Shown: positions 46,238-57,995, counted from the stretch's first letter. The stretch: 64,000 bases of DNA from Moniliella sp. 'wahieum' (GCA_003971905.1 RSEE01000106.1:124001-188000); one strand, 5' to 3'. Notes: generated by a model not told the origin, from the letters alone. Program-made: numbers and translations.

Positions 46238-47338
46238 ATGGTCCTGCCCACGACGCAATCGGCTGTGCAAGTCAGCAAGCCTGGTGGACCCGAAGTTCTC
46301 GTGGACGCTACGGTACCTGTTGGCGCTGTGCAGCAGGGGGACGTGTTGATTCAGTCCGAGTATGCTGGGGTGAACTACATTGACAATTACCTTTTGGGCG
46401 GGCTGTACCCGCGCGCTGTACCGTTCACACTCGGTGTCGAGTTGGCCGGGACAGTGGTCGCGGCTGGACAAGGTGCTTCGTTCAAGGTGGGTGACAAGGT
46501 AGCGTATTACGGTGACGGGGTTTACACGCAGTACAAGTTGGTCCCTGCTGCTGAGGTGGACAAGCGAGTAGCTTTGTTGCCCCCCGGTGTGGATAGCCGT
46601 ACGGGAGCTGCAACGCTTCTACAGGGTTTGACGGCCCTGACGAACGTTACGGAGGCGTACCGTGTCCAGAAGGGGGACTGGATTTTAGTGCCTGCCGCTG
46701 CGGGGGGTTGGGCACCCTGATCACCCAAATTGCCACCCATCGCGGCGCCCATGTAATTGGCACCGTGTCGACCGAGGAAAAAGTCCAACATGCACGCAAG
46801 GCAGGCGCCGAACACGTTTTCCTCTCGACTCAAGGGATTGACATTCCTGCCGAGGTGGCCAAGTTGACCAACGGACGTGGGGTGGAGGCGTGTTTGATGG
46901 CGTGGGAAAGGCAACGTTTGAAGGTACGTTGTTTTGGTTGTTTTTGTTGTCTTGGCCTGGCCTTGATGTGCAAAAGGGAGAGGGCAGCTAGCTAACTAGG
47001 CAAAAACCCGTCTTTTTTCTGCAGATGCGCTCAAAGCGGTTGCACGTAAGGGTACGATTTTTCGATTGGGAATGCGTCTGGTGCAGTGCCGCCTGTGAGC
47101 CTGCTACGTCTGGCCTCGAAGAACGTTAAGATTGTCCGTCCCACGCTGGGCAACTACGTTGCGACCCCAGAGGAGTGGCAGGCATACACCCAAAGAGCTG
47201 TTTGACCTGTTGGCCCAGGGAGTCATCAAGCAGAGTATCTACAAGGAGTACCCTTTCTCTGCCGAGGGTGTCCGCCAAGCCGAGCTGGACATCACATCAC
47301 GCAAGACGATTGGCAAACTGTTGATCCGGATCGCCTGA
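46238..47338 (+). CDS. NAD(P)H:quinone oxidoreductase, zeta-crystallin type
   Basis: Medium-chain dehydrogenase/reductase of the zeta-crystallin/quinone oxidoreductase family (yeast Zta1 is the relative), reducing quinones with NADPH in the cytosol; the family lacks catalytic zinc. From ATG 46238: VSKPGGPEVL, ESEYAGVNYIDNY-like motif (here QSEYAGVNYIDNY), GVELAGTVVAAGQG, then the dinucleotide loop AAAGG-x-GTLITQIA, GAEHVFLS, VEA-VFDGVGKATFE, SLLRLASKNVKIVRPTLGNY and LFDLLAQGVIK, ending KLLIRIA. One intron at 46924-47024 (gtacgt...gcag, branch gctaact). Four single-base frame changes are needed: deletions near 46705 (G run), 46890 and 47058 (T run), and one extra C near 47190. With them the protein is complete. 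Confidence 0.85.
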
Positions 47339-48010
47339 CTCTCCGTTCACCTATGATACATGATAGGACCTTGGACTGAGCCTCTCTCTGCAACCAGCAG
47401 CGGTAGCTGTAGCGGTGGGCGCGCTTGAGTGCCGAGCGCACCCCAGGATTCTCTTGCCTCTATCCATCTGAAATGACACGGTTTGGCTGTTCAACGTTTC
47501 ACACCCTAGTTCAAGGATCGTTACTGTGCTGGAAGGGCCTACTGTGCTACTAGGCCTCGGTGACGCGCCATTTGACTTTTATTGAGTTAGTACCTACGCA
47601 TTGGATCGCTGTGAACGACGTGGGCATCAGGGATGCAGATGTACTGCACAGCACGAGGGTGGTGGTAATGACCACATGACGGAAAGAGTAGAGTGTGAGA
47701 GGAAGAAGGAAGGCGGGGTGTACGTTGCCTGGCGCACACTATAGGATGACCTGGAGGTGATGACCACTGGTGGCGCACAGGCAGGCCTACTATCTATACC
47801 AGGCAGCCAGAAAAGAAGTAGAAATTGGACACACGCAGGCACAAGATGGTTTCATCAAGGACAAGACAATAACTAGGGATGCAACGCCGCACCACAGGAG
47901 GGAGTGGGGGGGGGAGGAGGGAACAGAACCCCAACTAATACGTACATGTACGTTTTTCCTTCAACGTTTTTTTCATGTACGTTTTTTCATGTACGTTTTG
48001 CCTTTTCATG
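47339..48010. other. Convergent 3' spacer
   Basis: The quinone oxidoreductase and the deacetylase genes both end here. No gene is supported. Repeated catgtacgttttt units (three, 47941-48000) are visible. Confidence 0.5.
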
Positions 48011-49122
48011 TTACAACCCAGCTGGGGCAGGGTGAGTGGTACGCCAGTGGTCAGCGATTTGGGAGCGAGTGGCGACCCAGACACCGTCGAATTTTGGATG
48101 TAGTCTAGGAACGCGACGAGGCCCGGGAAGCGACCTGGACGACCGATTACGCGGCAGTGGAGTCCGATGCTCATCATTTTTTCGCCCTTGGCGCCTCGGA
48201 ATAAAGTGTGTCAAAGCGTTTTTGAGGTACTCGTAAAACGGCGAGGCACCACTAAACCCGGGCGCTTGCGCAAATTTCATATCGTTGTTGTCTAACGTGT
48301 AGGGAATGACAAGCAAAGGCGGAGAGGGTTCGGTCCGCGAGGGCGAAGGACTTGTCACCCAGTACGGAAGGTCCTCGTCGTCTAAATATCACACAGTGGG
48401 TCAGTATCTGGCTCCGCCGCACACAAAGCAACATGCAAAATGCAAAACGCAAAACGCAAAACGCAAAACGCAAAACGCAAACAGCAAACAGCAAAAGGAA
48501 ACATACAGGCATCACTATCGTAGTACTTGTCGAGCAAGCCCAATTGGCGGTACTTGTCATACACGATGCGTCGTGTCTGGAGGGACTGGCGTCCGGTGTA
48601 CCATCCGAGCGGGACTGTGCGCGGAGGAAGCCTTAGTAAGTGCCGACAGGGCCAAGTCGACATGTTGCCTTTCCTCGTGCTCTGGGGTTTCCCAATAATC
48701 GATCCAGCGGTACGAGTGGGACCCGACCTCACATCCACATCTTGCATTGCATCCACCACGGCCGGGTTGAGTTCGACGGCCCGTCCGATCGCCCAGGACG
48801 TAAAGACCAAGCCACGTTCTTTGAACAGGTTGAGGATGCGCCAAAACCCACGGTGGGCACCGTACTCGTACCCACTCTCCACACGCCCAGGTTGCGACCG
48901 GGACGCGCGCTGCCGGTGGCACCAGACTCGGAAAGGAAGGCCTCGCTGTGGGCTCACCGTTGAGGAGAGTGTGCTCGCCGCCTTCCTCGTAGTTGAGGAC
49001 AAAGGAGATGCAGATCTTGGCTCCGCCGGGCCACTGGGGGTCGGGAGATGGGGGCCGTAGCCGACCATGTCGCGGGCGGCGTGGTCGAGGACGGAAGGCG
49101 GAGCAGGAGCAGAGGCAGCCAT
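48011..49122 (-). CDS. Polysaccharide deacetylase, PuuE/allantoinase-like subgroup
   Basis: Predicted metal-dependent hydrolase of the NodB-type deacetylase fold. The closest subgroup is the PuuE-like/peptidoglycan deacetylase-like one, marked by SFVLNYEEGGE near the N-terminus, YGAHRGFWRILNLF, ASHSYRWIDYWETP-type motif (here SHSYRWIDYW), IGLHCRVIGRPGRF and a C-terminal VWVATRSQIADHWRTTHP. Substrate (allantoin, chitin or another N-acyl compound) cannot be decided. Start ATG 49122 (MAASAPAPPS). One intron at 48382-48506 (gtatgt...tttag) joins DSDA to YDDEDLPYW. Several single-base frame changes are needed (near 49000, 48900, 48700, 48200 and 48090). The intron is largely filled by a 7-bp tandem array. 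Confidence 0.75.
48433..48495. repeat. 7-bp tandem array GCAAAAC within an intron, 9 units
   Basis: Nine units spaced exactly 7 bp apart, drifting from atgcaaa through acgcaaa to cagcaaa. It occupies half of the deacetylase intron. Confidence 0.97.
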
Positions 49123-50092
49123 GGTGTGGGGGGGGGAGAGACGGTGGTGAGAGAGGAGAGCGGGGGCTGGCTGCGCAAGGCCAACTACTAAAGGCAGAAG
49201 GGCGACAGGCCAAGCGTGGGGCGGGCAAAAGGCGGGACAAGTGGGTGTGGGGGCGGCGCGTGGGGCAGTGGTGCGTGGTGGGCAAACGTCCCACGGACAA
49301 CACGAACGGGGGGCAGCCCTGCTGAGTCGCACTGATGCTGACGCTTCGCTTGAGGTGGAGCTTCACATGGCACTGGCATGGGCCTCCGCTGGGACGCAAG
49401 GCCGGGTGGGGGTAGCGATATACTACTCCCCCGCGACACTGCCTGCGTGCCGGGCGAAACGGGGGGCCTGGCCGCCGGGACGTCTTCCGAGACGGCCGGC
49501 GCCCCCCCGCTCCAGCCCGCACCAGCCGCACCCCCGCCCCGTGCCCTCCCACCGCGCTGTCTCGGCGCGTGTTCAAACCATCGCCCGCCATTTCAAATTT
49601 CCCTTTCCCCTTTCCCCTTTCCCCTTTCCCCTTCCCCTTTCACTTCCACCCGTCTGTTCCGGCTTCGCCCGCATCGGTCGTCCATCCTTCCACGTGGCAT
49701 GCGTCCAAGCAGCCATCACGTGCATGCTCACGTGCCCTTAGTCCCACGCCCAAAGCGTCTTCTGCCTCCAAGCGTCACTCGACTATGCTGATCCCGCATG
49801 GCACCGGTCCTAACGCATTCTGCACCCGTGCTCAACGGCTGCTTACCAGTGCTGCCCATTGTAGTACCCGCCCTTTCGAACCACCCAACCGAGCCCCCTG
49901 GTCGCAGAGACACGATGCACAATTAGTCCCAGGAGAAAGACAGAAGCCCACAGTAGCGCTCCAGCCACCGAGCGTGTAGCGCCAAGGCGCTTCGAGCTTC
50001 AACTGAGCTTCAAGCTTCCAGACGCTCCACACATCCATCCACCCACAGCTCCAAGCACCACGCACCACGCACCACGCATCAAACATCAACCA
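49123..50092. other. Spacer between deacetylase and PMU1-like genes
   Basis: Upstream region of the deacetylase gene and 3' flank of the PMU1-like gene. A Pro/Ser-rich plus frame at 49569-49979 has no domain. It contains a TTTCCCC array and a heptad block, listed separately. Confidence 0.45.
49598..49637. repeat. 7-bp tandem repeat TTTCCCC, about 5 units
   Basis: Consecutive tttcccc units, the first and last shortened by a base. Confidence 0.9.
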
Positions 50093-50107
50093 TCAATCGT
50101 CAATGGG
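50052..50107. repeat. Degenerate 7-bp array, CAAGCAC to CAATCGT, 8 units
   Basis: Eight units in strict 7-bp register, each starting CA: caagcac, cacgcac (twice), cacgcat, caaacat, caaccat, caatcgt, caatggg. Upstream sequence back to about 49990 continues with looser ttcaagc-type units. Confidence 0.9.
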
Positions 50108-51247
50108 CGTGGCCTTGACGATGAGCGGGATGAAACGCAAATCTTGGGCTTGAACACGTTGTGTCCGACGGCCATCAGCAGGCCCCGCACCGCGCCCGAG
50201 TGGGACGAGATGCCAATCACCGGGTCGTCGGGAACTCATCAAACGTTTGACTCAAGCAACCGCATACGGATGTACACTGTATCCTCCGTTTCGACACCTC
50301 GTGCCGCAGCTCATCTTCCTCGGACATCTTGTCTTCTAAGACAAACTCTGGACGCGATGGTGGATGATGGTCTTGGACGAGCGCCAGTCGCACGTGTGGC
50401 TCCAAATTTGTTTCGCGCCACAGTTCGCGAATGACAGGGTGGTAGGTATCAAGCCTTTTGCCAGCACATGGTTCCACGCAGTGAGCATGGTGACTGCGCT
50501 CCGGCGAAAGGGGCTGCTGATCAACCGCGTAGGCAGCGGAGGTTGGTCCAGGTTGTCCGGTACAAGTAGCCGTTTCCATTCCGTGTCGATAGCTTGAGCT
50601 TGTTGGATACCGAGTGGCGTAAGTTCCGGTCCGGACCCCAGGTGAGCGTGCCATCGCCAAACTCATGGCTCCACTTCTCGTCCCACATCGGCCCGTACTT
50701 ATCGTTGGCCACGTTGTGGTAACCTTCGCCATGCCGACCGGCGTAAATGAGCTTGTACTGCACGCCCGGTTCGGCGTGCTCGTTGAGCTCTGTCAGTATC
50801 AGCACCACAGCCACCACAGCCCCAATCACAGGGGGTAACGAGGGAGAGAAAAAGAAAAAGAGAGAAAGGGAACGAACGAAACGGAACGTAACGTACCAAT
50901 CAATTCAGCCAGCAGATCTTTCCACGTCTTGTCACTGCGCAGGCCAAAGTTAGGCTCGAGCGGGGCCAGTTGGGGATCAGACTGCTCGTCATCGTAAAGA
51001 AAGTAGCCCTTGACGGTCTGGGGAGTGACCCAGGGTCCGCGGTAAGTGGTCAGTACTCAGTACTCAGGGGTCTGTGTCTGGTCTGTGGCGAGTGGCCAGG
51101 TCGGGGGAGGGAGGGGGGGTGGGGGGGAGCTCATCGATCATCCGAGCAGAAATGGGGCATGGGCAGGCGGGAGGGAGACGCGAGACGTACTTCGAAGGTG
51201 TACTTGGGCTTGGGCCAGCGATAGGATTCGGTGGGAATAGGTGCCAT
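50093..51247 (-). CDS. Histidine phosphatase superfamily protein, PMU1-like
   Basis: Member of the phosphoglycerate-mutase-like branch of histidine phosphatases, related to yeast Pmu1; substrate not known from sequence. From ATG 51247: MAPIPTESYRWPKPKYTFE, then TVKGYFLYDDEQSDPQLAPL and NFGL..DKTWKDLLAEL. The catalytic LIYAGRHGEGYHN (RHG motif) and WGPD-(P)ELTPLG follow, then SSPFRRSAVTML, MSEEDELRHE and the second catalytic His in GISSHSGAVRGLLMAVGH. It ends LRFIPLIVKATPIDD, stop 50093-50095. Two introns: 51018-51190 (gtacgt...ccag) and 50790-50896 (gtacgt...acag), both giving smooth joins (TFE-TVKGYF and ELIELNEH). Frame changes are needed near 50635, 50410, 50370, 50270 and 50130. Active-site residues are all present. 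Confidence 0.8.
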
Positions 51248-52190
51248 AGGGACGGGTAGGGGTAGGTAAGGGGTAAGGCTAAGTCGGAGGTGAGGCCTGA
51301 GGTGAGGTGGTGGGTGGTAAGATCTAAGAAGAAGAAGAATACGCGCGCGCGCAAACGACGACACCGGCCGTGCGGCCCTGAGGCTCAGGCCTGAGGCCCT
51401 GAGACCAGAGGCTAGAGGTCACCTTTTTCTTGCTGGAAACCGTCCCGATGGGGTCAGCTTAGCCTAAGCACTAAGGCTTAGTACTTAGTACTTAGTGTTG
51501 TTCAACTGAACGTTCATATTCAGGTGACATGTGAACATGCCGGGCCGGACGCAGGCGCTAGGCCGTAGTGCCGTGGCAGCATGTCAGGGTGAGTGTGATG
51601 GGCCACGTCATCCATTCATCATCGATCGACAGGTGCAATGGAGTTGCTATTTCCTATGTCCCTTGTCCCTAGGCCTTACGCGCTAGGTACGGCAGTGGCG
51701 CATGTGTGCCCATCTGGCCCAGGTGCTTCAAGCTTCCTTCAAGCTTCAGGCCCGCCTCGACGTTCGACGCGCCACTCGACTACCGGACTCGAGATATGGC
51801 GGGCCAATCATGATCAGGCTAGTCAGGCTAGTCAAGCTAGTCAGGCCTCAGGGACGCAGAGATGCACCGGGTCCTTCCGCCGGCCTAGGCCACGGGCCTC
51901 CCAACACACTATTACGAGGCTCACGCGTCCCGGCCAGGAATCATAATCAGATCCTTCAAGAGTCCATTCGTGGGATCTCTCGCAAGATGGACCGACGCTG
52001 CAAACGGATAGTATGGTGCAGGACGGGCTGTGCCTGTACGCTACTAATCGCACGAGGTCAAACTCCTCAAGATTGAATGGACAGTAAGGCCTTGAGGCAT
52101 CAGGCCTCAGGTCTGATGGGGACAAAACAAAGGCAGTGTGGTTGTGGTGCCTTGACGCTGTGGCATTTCCACAACGGGCGCGACAGTGAA

Positions 52191-52218
52191 GCTTGACGCT
52201 TGACGCTTGACGCTTGTG
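52191..52218. repeat. 7-bp tandem repeat GCTTGAC, 4 units
   Basis: Three exact units and a fourth with two changes. Confidence 0.9.
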
Positions 52219-53020
52219 GAGGAGGATTCGCCGAGTTGGGTTCTTTTGGGTCTGTAACAAGCATGCCATATCCCTGTTCAACGTTCGTGCGGTGCAACGT
52301 GCAGCACGTCCGAGAGAGTTGTGTAGGGGACCCGTTGCGGTGCGCAGAGCCAGAGCAGCCTGGTGAAGCTGGAAGGATATTGTAAAGTGTTTGGAGGTCC
52401 CAGGTCCCGAGCGGGGGTGGCGGGACGAGGGATGGGTTGATCATAGAATCAAGGTTAATGCAGGCTTGCGAAGAGGCGCGTCTCTGCTCCAAAGCGGGCA
52501 TGGACAAAGTGACAAAGTGACAAAGGGTACTATAACAACATGGACAAAGTGACAAATGGATAACTGGAGAAGTTGCCGATACGTTTTCTGCGCATCTGCG
52601 TATGCGGTTCATTAGTGCCCAGCCCGGAGGATGGTGCAACCGCCAACCCAGGGCTAAGGCGCAAAAGTCAAGGTTGGATGTGGCCACAATGTGGACAAGT
52701 GTGGGACACATTGCATCATGCATCATGCGTACCGCGTAACGCGTAATGTGGCAATTCTCCTACTCTAATACTGCCCCACCTTCTACTTATTGATGCATGA
52801 TGAGACACCGAGAGAAGGGTTACTGTAAACATGATAGAATGTAACATGTAACCCGTAACACACCCTCAACTGTGGCTGTATTTAGTAAGAGTCAGTGACT
52901 AGTGACTTGTCAAGTGACATGACTAGTACATACTATCCGTCCCTTACCCCTTAGCCCTTAGCCTTTACCCCCCCCTACCTTCGTCGGCATGAACTATATG
53001 AACTTCCCGCATTTCGTTTT

Positions 53021-53048
53021 GCCACTTGCCACTTGCCACTTGCCATTT
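53021..53048. repeat. 7-bp tandem repeat GCCACTT, 4 units
   Basis: Three exact units and a fourth reading gccattt. Confidence 0.9.
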
Positions 53049-53094
53049 ACTTGAGCATGGTCAATGAGTCAAAGCGGTCAACGTTAGTGTCACA

Positions 53095-53262
53095 GTCGGG
53101 GGGCGAGGGAGACCAGGATCGGACTAGGCCAAGGGTGTAGCAATCGTTCGTGGGGAAGAAGCAAAACAGAGGACATGGTGCGAAGTGGAAGGAACAGGGA
53201 AGGAGCGAGACGCTCGAGACGAAGAAATTGGAAATGGGAGCGAGATCAGCCAAACTATGACA
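53095..53262 (-). mobile_element. Second, internally deleted copy of the 8.9-kb LTR-like repeat
   Basis: Matches 8893-8960 and then 9175-9297 directly joined, about 85-90 percent similar by eye, including gtagcaatc(a/g)ttcgtgggg and gaagaaattggaaatgggag. No coding sequence of an element lies beside it, so it is a solo fragment. Confidence 0.7.
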
Positions 53263-55090
53263 GTTAGTACTACTGTAGTTACTATAGTTATACTTACTAC
53301 TGTGGTGCTCCAGCAAGCTCCGGCGGTTGGAGATCCTCTCTTGTGTTTTGCCGTTCAGCCCCAGTTTAGCATCCGCCACACGGTTCGCGTGCAACCGTTG
53401 CCTTGGCGTTCCCGGAGCCCTCTCCTGTACACAATCAAGTGTACTCAGTACTTAGTGCTGAAGAAGTGTATAAGACCTTTAATAATTGCCCCCCATTAGT
53501 GAGAGACCTGACTAGTGACTAGTTACTAGCAAGTTACTAGCCAGTTACTGAGGCAGGTATGGCGTCTTGCAACCTGACTAGCCGCCTGTGGAGACGTTAA
53601 ACGTTAAGATCTGAGAGCCTGTAAGCTGTACCGCGTAACGCATTCAGTTAACGTCTGTATAAACGTCGGAACCTGATGCGCTGACGCCTCTGAGCCCTGG
53701 ATAGTGGCCGTGGGCTCTTGAGGTCTGATCTCAGATGCTATTCATGCTATTCATGCAGTGTGCAGTGTGGTTGCACGTTTGCCGGGATTTGCTTGCCACT
53801 GGCCTTGGCAGAGGTATCCGACGTTGACGTTTAACCTTTAACGTCTTAAGATCTTAACCCTGTCTATTGCTGCTTTGGGCCTTGGGATTTGGGGTGGCTG
53901 CGTACTAGTCTCAAATGGCATGTGACAGTCAGCAGGTGTCCGTCCCTCTGCACCTCTTGGCAGTGGAACAACACTACTTAAAACGCGGATGCATCATCGA
54001 CACATTCATCCAGTCCACTGGGGTCGTAGGGTAGGCGCAGGTGGGCGCTCGAAGGGTTCTTTTGGGTGGGGTGTGGGCGCGACGCCAAGCAAAATATTAG
54101 AAACGAGAAGGACCAAGCTCACGTCGCTGCAGGGCACAAGCTCTCGGTGGCGGAAGAGAGTGCGCGAGCTGCGGACTGCGGGGCATCACACTCGCGGTCC
54201 TCGATCCTCAGATGTCTTGGCACATCCAGTATGTCCTGTGCAAAGCTGTGCCAAAACGGCGTTGAAGCGTTGGCGGCGAGCGACCGCCGGACAGATGGTT
54301 GCGGGGGGGGTATAACCGGTAACCGGTACTTGTAAGCGGAACCCGTGTACCCGCGCCAAGGCAGACGGGCAGAGGCAGAGCAAGGTGGATGTAGGCCAGA
54401 AGGAATATGGATGGATCCAGGAGGTGCCTGGACCCTAGTTCCTAGTGCCTAGTGGCTCAGTCATCCTGTCGGCTTGTCAGCGCCCCATGGACGCTCGCAC
54501 TGGGGCGACTCGATTGTGGTGTACGTACCCAGCGGGCAGTGCTACGTACGGATCGTGTCGAGTATGTAGTGGACAGACGGGCGTTTGCTCGGGTGGGCGC
54601 TGCTGCGCACGGGGTGCGCTGTGCTCGGGTGTGCGCATCGGGCGTCCTGTGCGGGCGGGAGGCTGGGCCTGAGTCATGAGCCTGAGCGGTGGGAGGTGCG
54701 GCGTGGGGCACTTGTGGCTGCAGAGCCAGCAGGGTGGATGGTGGAGGGGCTGGGCTGCTGACAGGCGCTGACTTCACACAGGCGCCGTGCGGGCGAGGGT
54801 GACAGCCGCCACGGCTTGGGCGGTGCCGAGGCGCGTGGCGCAGGCACACGGGCGCTGTGTGATGTGGCGCTGGGTTGTGAGCGCACGCCTGCGCACGCGG
54901 GCAGTGTGCCACTGCGTCCTGGGATCGGAGACGGGGCATCCGCCCTGCTCCGCGCCCACGCGAACACAGCAGCGGTGATGCATGATGTGCGCATGTGATG
55001 GGCGGTGGGTGACGCGTGACAGCGTCAGATCGCACATCTGAGCCTCAGAATGCATCCGCACAAGCCTGCGTCTGCCCCACCGCATCCAGC
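53263..55090. other. Spacer with short repeats, no supportable gene
   Basis: Includes a tgactag/ttactag cluster at 53510-53550 and a GC-rich region from 54.4 kb with overlapping frames on both strands and no domain. The last 100 bp hold the promoter-proximal part of the ARM gene. Confidence 0.45.
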
Positions 55091-57995
55091 ATGGCCGCCC
55101 CCTCCCCCTCCACCTCCACCTCCATGCCCACGCCCAGCCCCCTCGCCGCTGCGCTCGACGCCGTGCTCGACCCGCGCACCCACCTCACCTCCACCTCCCT
55201 CGCCTCCATGCCCTCCCTCTCCGACGCCTCCTCCTCCTCTACGCCCCGCCGCCTCGGCCCTGGCCCTGCCCGCGCCTCGGACGCCTCCTTCGCCAGCCTC
55301 CTGAGCCGCCGCAGCTCCTCCCTCCCGCCCCGCCCCTCGCTGCCCGCCGCGGCCACCCCACCATGCTCCTCGACTCGCTGCCAAACCCTCCCTCGACGAC
55401 CAGCTCGCCGCCCACTTCCACCCCCTCGTCCTCTCCCCTCCGGCCGAGGAGGACGAGTGGGCGTTGGTCGCCCCCTCGCTCGCGCCATTGCAGACCAACT
55501 CCGCTTCCCCTCTGCCCGGCTTGCCCTGGGCGAGCACTGGCTGCCCCACTCCACACCTTGCTTCTCCTCGCTGCCGACGCCGCACCGCCCCGCGCGACGC
55601 CCAGACCCAGCTCGCACGTGTCGTAGGCAACCTATGCGTTGACTGTCGTATGTCCCCGCCGTCCCTGCCCCGCCCCTGCCCCTGCCCTGCCCCTGCCCCT
55701 GCCCTGCTCTGGGCCCGAGCCTTCGCCTTCCTCGCCTCGCCCGTGGACAGAGAAGGAGGACTAACCCACTGCGCCTGTCTTGCCCTCTATTCTGTCCAGC
55801 CGAGAACCGAACCCGCCTATTCCGCCTCACAGTGGCCGAGCCGGTACTGGACGTGGCGCGTTCCGCTTTGGACGATGCGGAGCTGGATCCGAGTTTGCTG
55901 CGCGCTACAGTGGGCGCGCTGTACAACCTTCAACTTGACCATCAACCTACACGTCAGTTCCTCTACCACCACCCTACGGCGCTTGCCTCGCTCTTCCGCC
56001 TCGGTTCGGACCCCCGCGTACTGGCCCTCCCTGAACTGAGCGGTACAGTCTGGAGGGTTCTTCAGGACGTACTGCTTCCTCCTGACGAGGATGTGGCACC
56101 GAGCTATTCGTCGGATTCGTATGCTTCTCTCTGCCTGCCGGGTCAGGGTCTGACTCTGCCCCGGACCTGGAGCGAGGGGCAGAGGATATCCTGGGGCGGG
56201 AGGAGCAAGTGCACGAGCAAGACCAAGACCAAGACCAAGAGCAAGACCAAGAACAAGAGCAAGTGGGAGTGGGAGCTGAAGCGGAAGAGGAAGTGATGAT
56301 GGGCCTTCCTGTGCGTCATTAGACGAGGAGGAGAGTTTCGTTCCGCTTCATGCGATGGGAGCAGCAGTTGACGCGACAACGCACGTGCTGCACCATTTTC
56401 TCTCGTCCGAAGCGGGCAGTGGTAACGGGGAAGTGTTATCGGTAGCGACGGATGTGGTGGAGATGGGAGCGCTCGAGTGTCCCGAGTGGCGTTGCTTGGC
56501 AGCGCACCCACCGCACGTATCTACGTACCTATCCTTTATCCGAACCTCGCTCGACCCCACCGCGACGCAGGCCGTGCAACGCAGTGTACTTGCCATCTCG
56601 CAGGACGAGCAGGCAGTAGGACAACTGTTACGCGAAGGAAGTTGGTGGAGCTGTACTTTGGTCCAGCTTTTACCGCACGATCCACTCGCTTTGATCCTCT
56701 TGGGCAATACGGTGGGTACACCATCCCACTGTGTCCTGCTTGCGCAACAAGGGATAGCGCACATGCTCGCACCCATCTTCACCCATGCCCGTGCAACAGG
56801 CGACGTGGCGCTAACCGCCTCACTTTTGGGCATAGTCAAAACGCTAGCTGGGCCACTGGAGACACGTGGTCCGCTCGGGGCAGCAGGGTGGGTCGAACTT
56901 GCTTTTTCCATCTTGGTCCATCCTCTCGTCGAGCCTGGGTCTGATGGGGCTGAGCTTAGGTCCGAACCTGGGTCCGAGGGAGTGGGTTTGAGTTTGGGCT
57001 GGGGCCAATTGAGCTTGGGCGGGATAGAATTACTGTTTCGTGCATTGACGTTGTTAAGGTTACTCTCGCTTGGTGCAGTGGGCAACGCCGTGCGTGCCAC
57101 TTCGTCCTTACCCCTCCTTACTACCCTCGCACTCGACCCTCCTTTCTCCCTGCCTATACGACAAGAAGCTGCTCGCGTCCTGGCGTACCTAGTGCAAACC
57201 TTGTTCCTTCTCCCTGTGCCCGAAGCCGGTGCGGGACCCTTGGCCCAACCCGAACTCGAGCCCGAGCCCCAGACCTTACCCATCGCCACGGCCGAGGGCA
57301 GATCAAAGCCAAAGTCAAGACCAAACCCGCACCCACTTGCGCGGGACCTTCCGAGCCTTCTCCTGTGGCCGCGGCCGAACGAGCATGGGCCCAAGCCGAG
57401 GAAGAACAAGTGATGGAACAAACGTTTTCGGCTGTTCGACTGGACGAGCGCGACTTGTGACGCGCCGCTGTGGTAGCCAGTTTAGCTGTCCTTTTACCTG
57501 GTCCTGAAGCGGTGGCGAACGAAGCGTTTTCGGCGCTACGCTTACTGGTTAGTTCCAGTCCTTCGTTGGTTGCTCACCAAGTGGAAAGGGCAGGTAAAGC
57601 CGGCACGTTACCACTTGGTCTAGGACTTGGGGTTGGGTTTGGGGTTGGGTTTGGGGTTTCCCCTCACGCATCGGCACTAGCGACGTACAATACTGCTTTT
57701 GCTGCTCACCTTGGCCCAGGCTGGCGAGGTGGGCGCTTGTCACCCTGTTCGAACCCAAGTTCACAACCTTGCCCAGTCGTCGTGGGACGCTGCGCCGTTA
57801 GCTCAGGCGCTGCCCCGTTCTCTAGCTTTTCGAGCTGCTCTAATATGTTTGGAACGTTTGGAGCTTTTGGAGCGTTTGGAACTCCCCCCCCCCCCCCCCC
57901 CCCCTTTTTGTCCCCGATGTGGAACCTCTCTTTTGTTGCCATCCTCCGTCTCTTGCCATCCTCCGTTGCCGTCCCCCTGCACTGCTTATCTATAG
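55091..57995 (+). CDS. SmgGDS/RAP1GDS1-like armadillo protein (Arz1-type)
   Basis: Armadillo-repeat protein related to the GDP-dissociation stimulator SmgGDS, expected to bind prenylatable small GTPases. From ATG 55091 a Ser/Pro/Ala-rich start runs to about 55370, then LDDQLAAHFHPLVL and the hallmark ARM turn VVGNLCVDC-PENRTRLF, formed across an intron at 55648-55799 (gtatgt...tccag, branch ctaac). Further repeats: LRATVGALYNLQLDH, LPELSGTVWRVLQDVL, PEWRCLAAHPPHVSTYL, LALILLGNTVG, ARVLAYLVQTL and ANEAFSALRLLVSSSPSLV. A Gln-Asp/Gln-Glu tract coded by a hexamer repeat lies near 56220. Frame changes are needed near 55370, 55560, 56145, 56310, 57410, 57720 and elsewhere. The C-terminus is uncertain because a 21-base C run breaks the frame at 57884. 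Confidence 0.68.
57884..57904. repeat. Poly-C tract, 21 bases
   Basis: Uninterrupted C run at the 3' end of the ARM gene. Two more follow at 58016-58034 (19 C) and 58107-58118 (12 C). Confidence 0.95.

Larger units (their letters stand above)
51248..53090. other. Repeat-rich spacer, no supportable gene
   Basis: Contains palindromic cctgaggc patches (51375-51410, 52090-52120), triple gtcaggcta (51813-51843), gcttgac x4 (52191-52218), a gacaaagtgacaaagtgacaaag run (52503-52526) and gccactt x4 (53021-53048). The frames present carry no domain. Confidence 0.55.

Noticed and set aside
49569-49979. Plus-strand Phe/Pro-rich frame
   Set aside because: Its start is translated TTTCCCC repeat; the rest shows no domain or intron structure.
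54457-55035. 192-codon minus-strand frame
   Set aside because: Composition is His/Pro/Ala-rich without motifs, and several overlapping frames are equally open in this GC-rich stretch.
57610-57660. TTTGGGGTTGGG run resembling a telomeric repeat
   Set aside because: It lies inside the ARM-protein coding region, is only about four units long, and reads as an LGLGVGFGVG segment.
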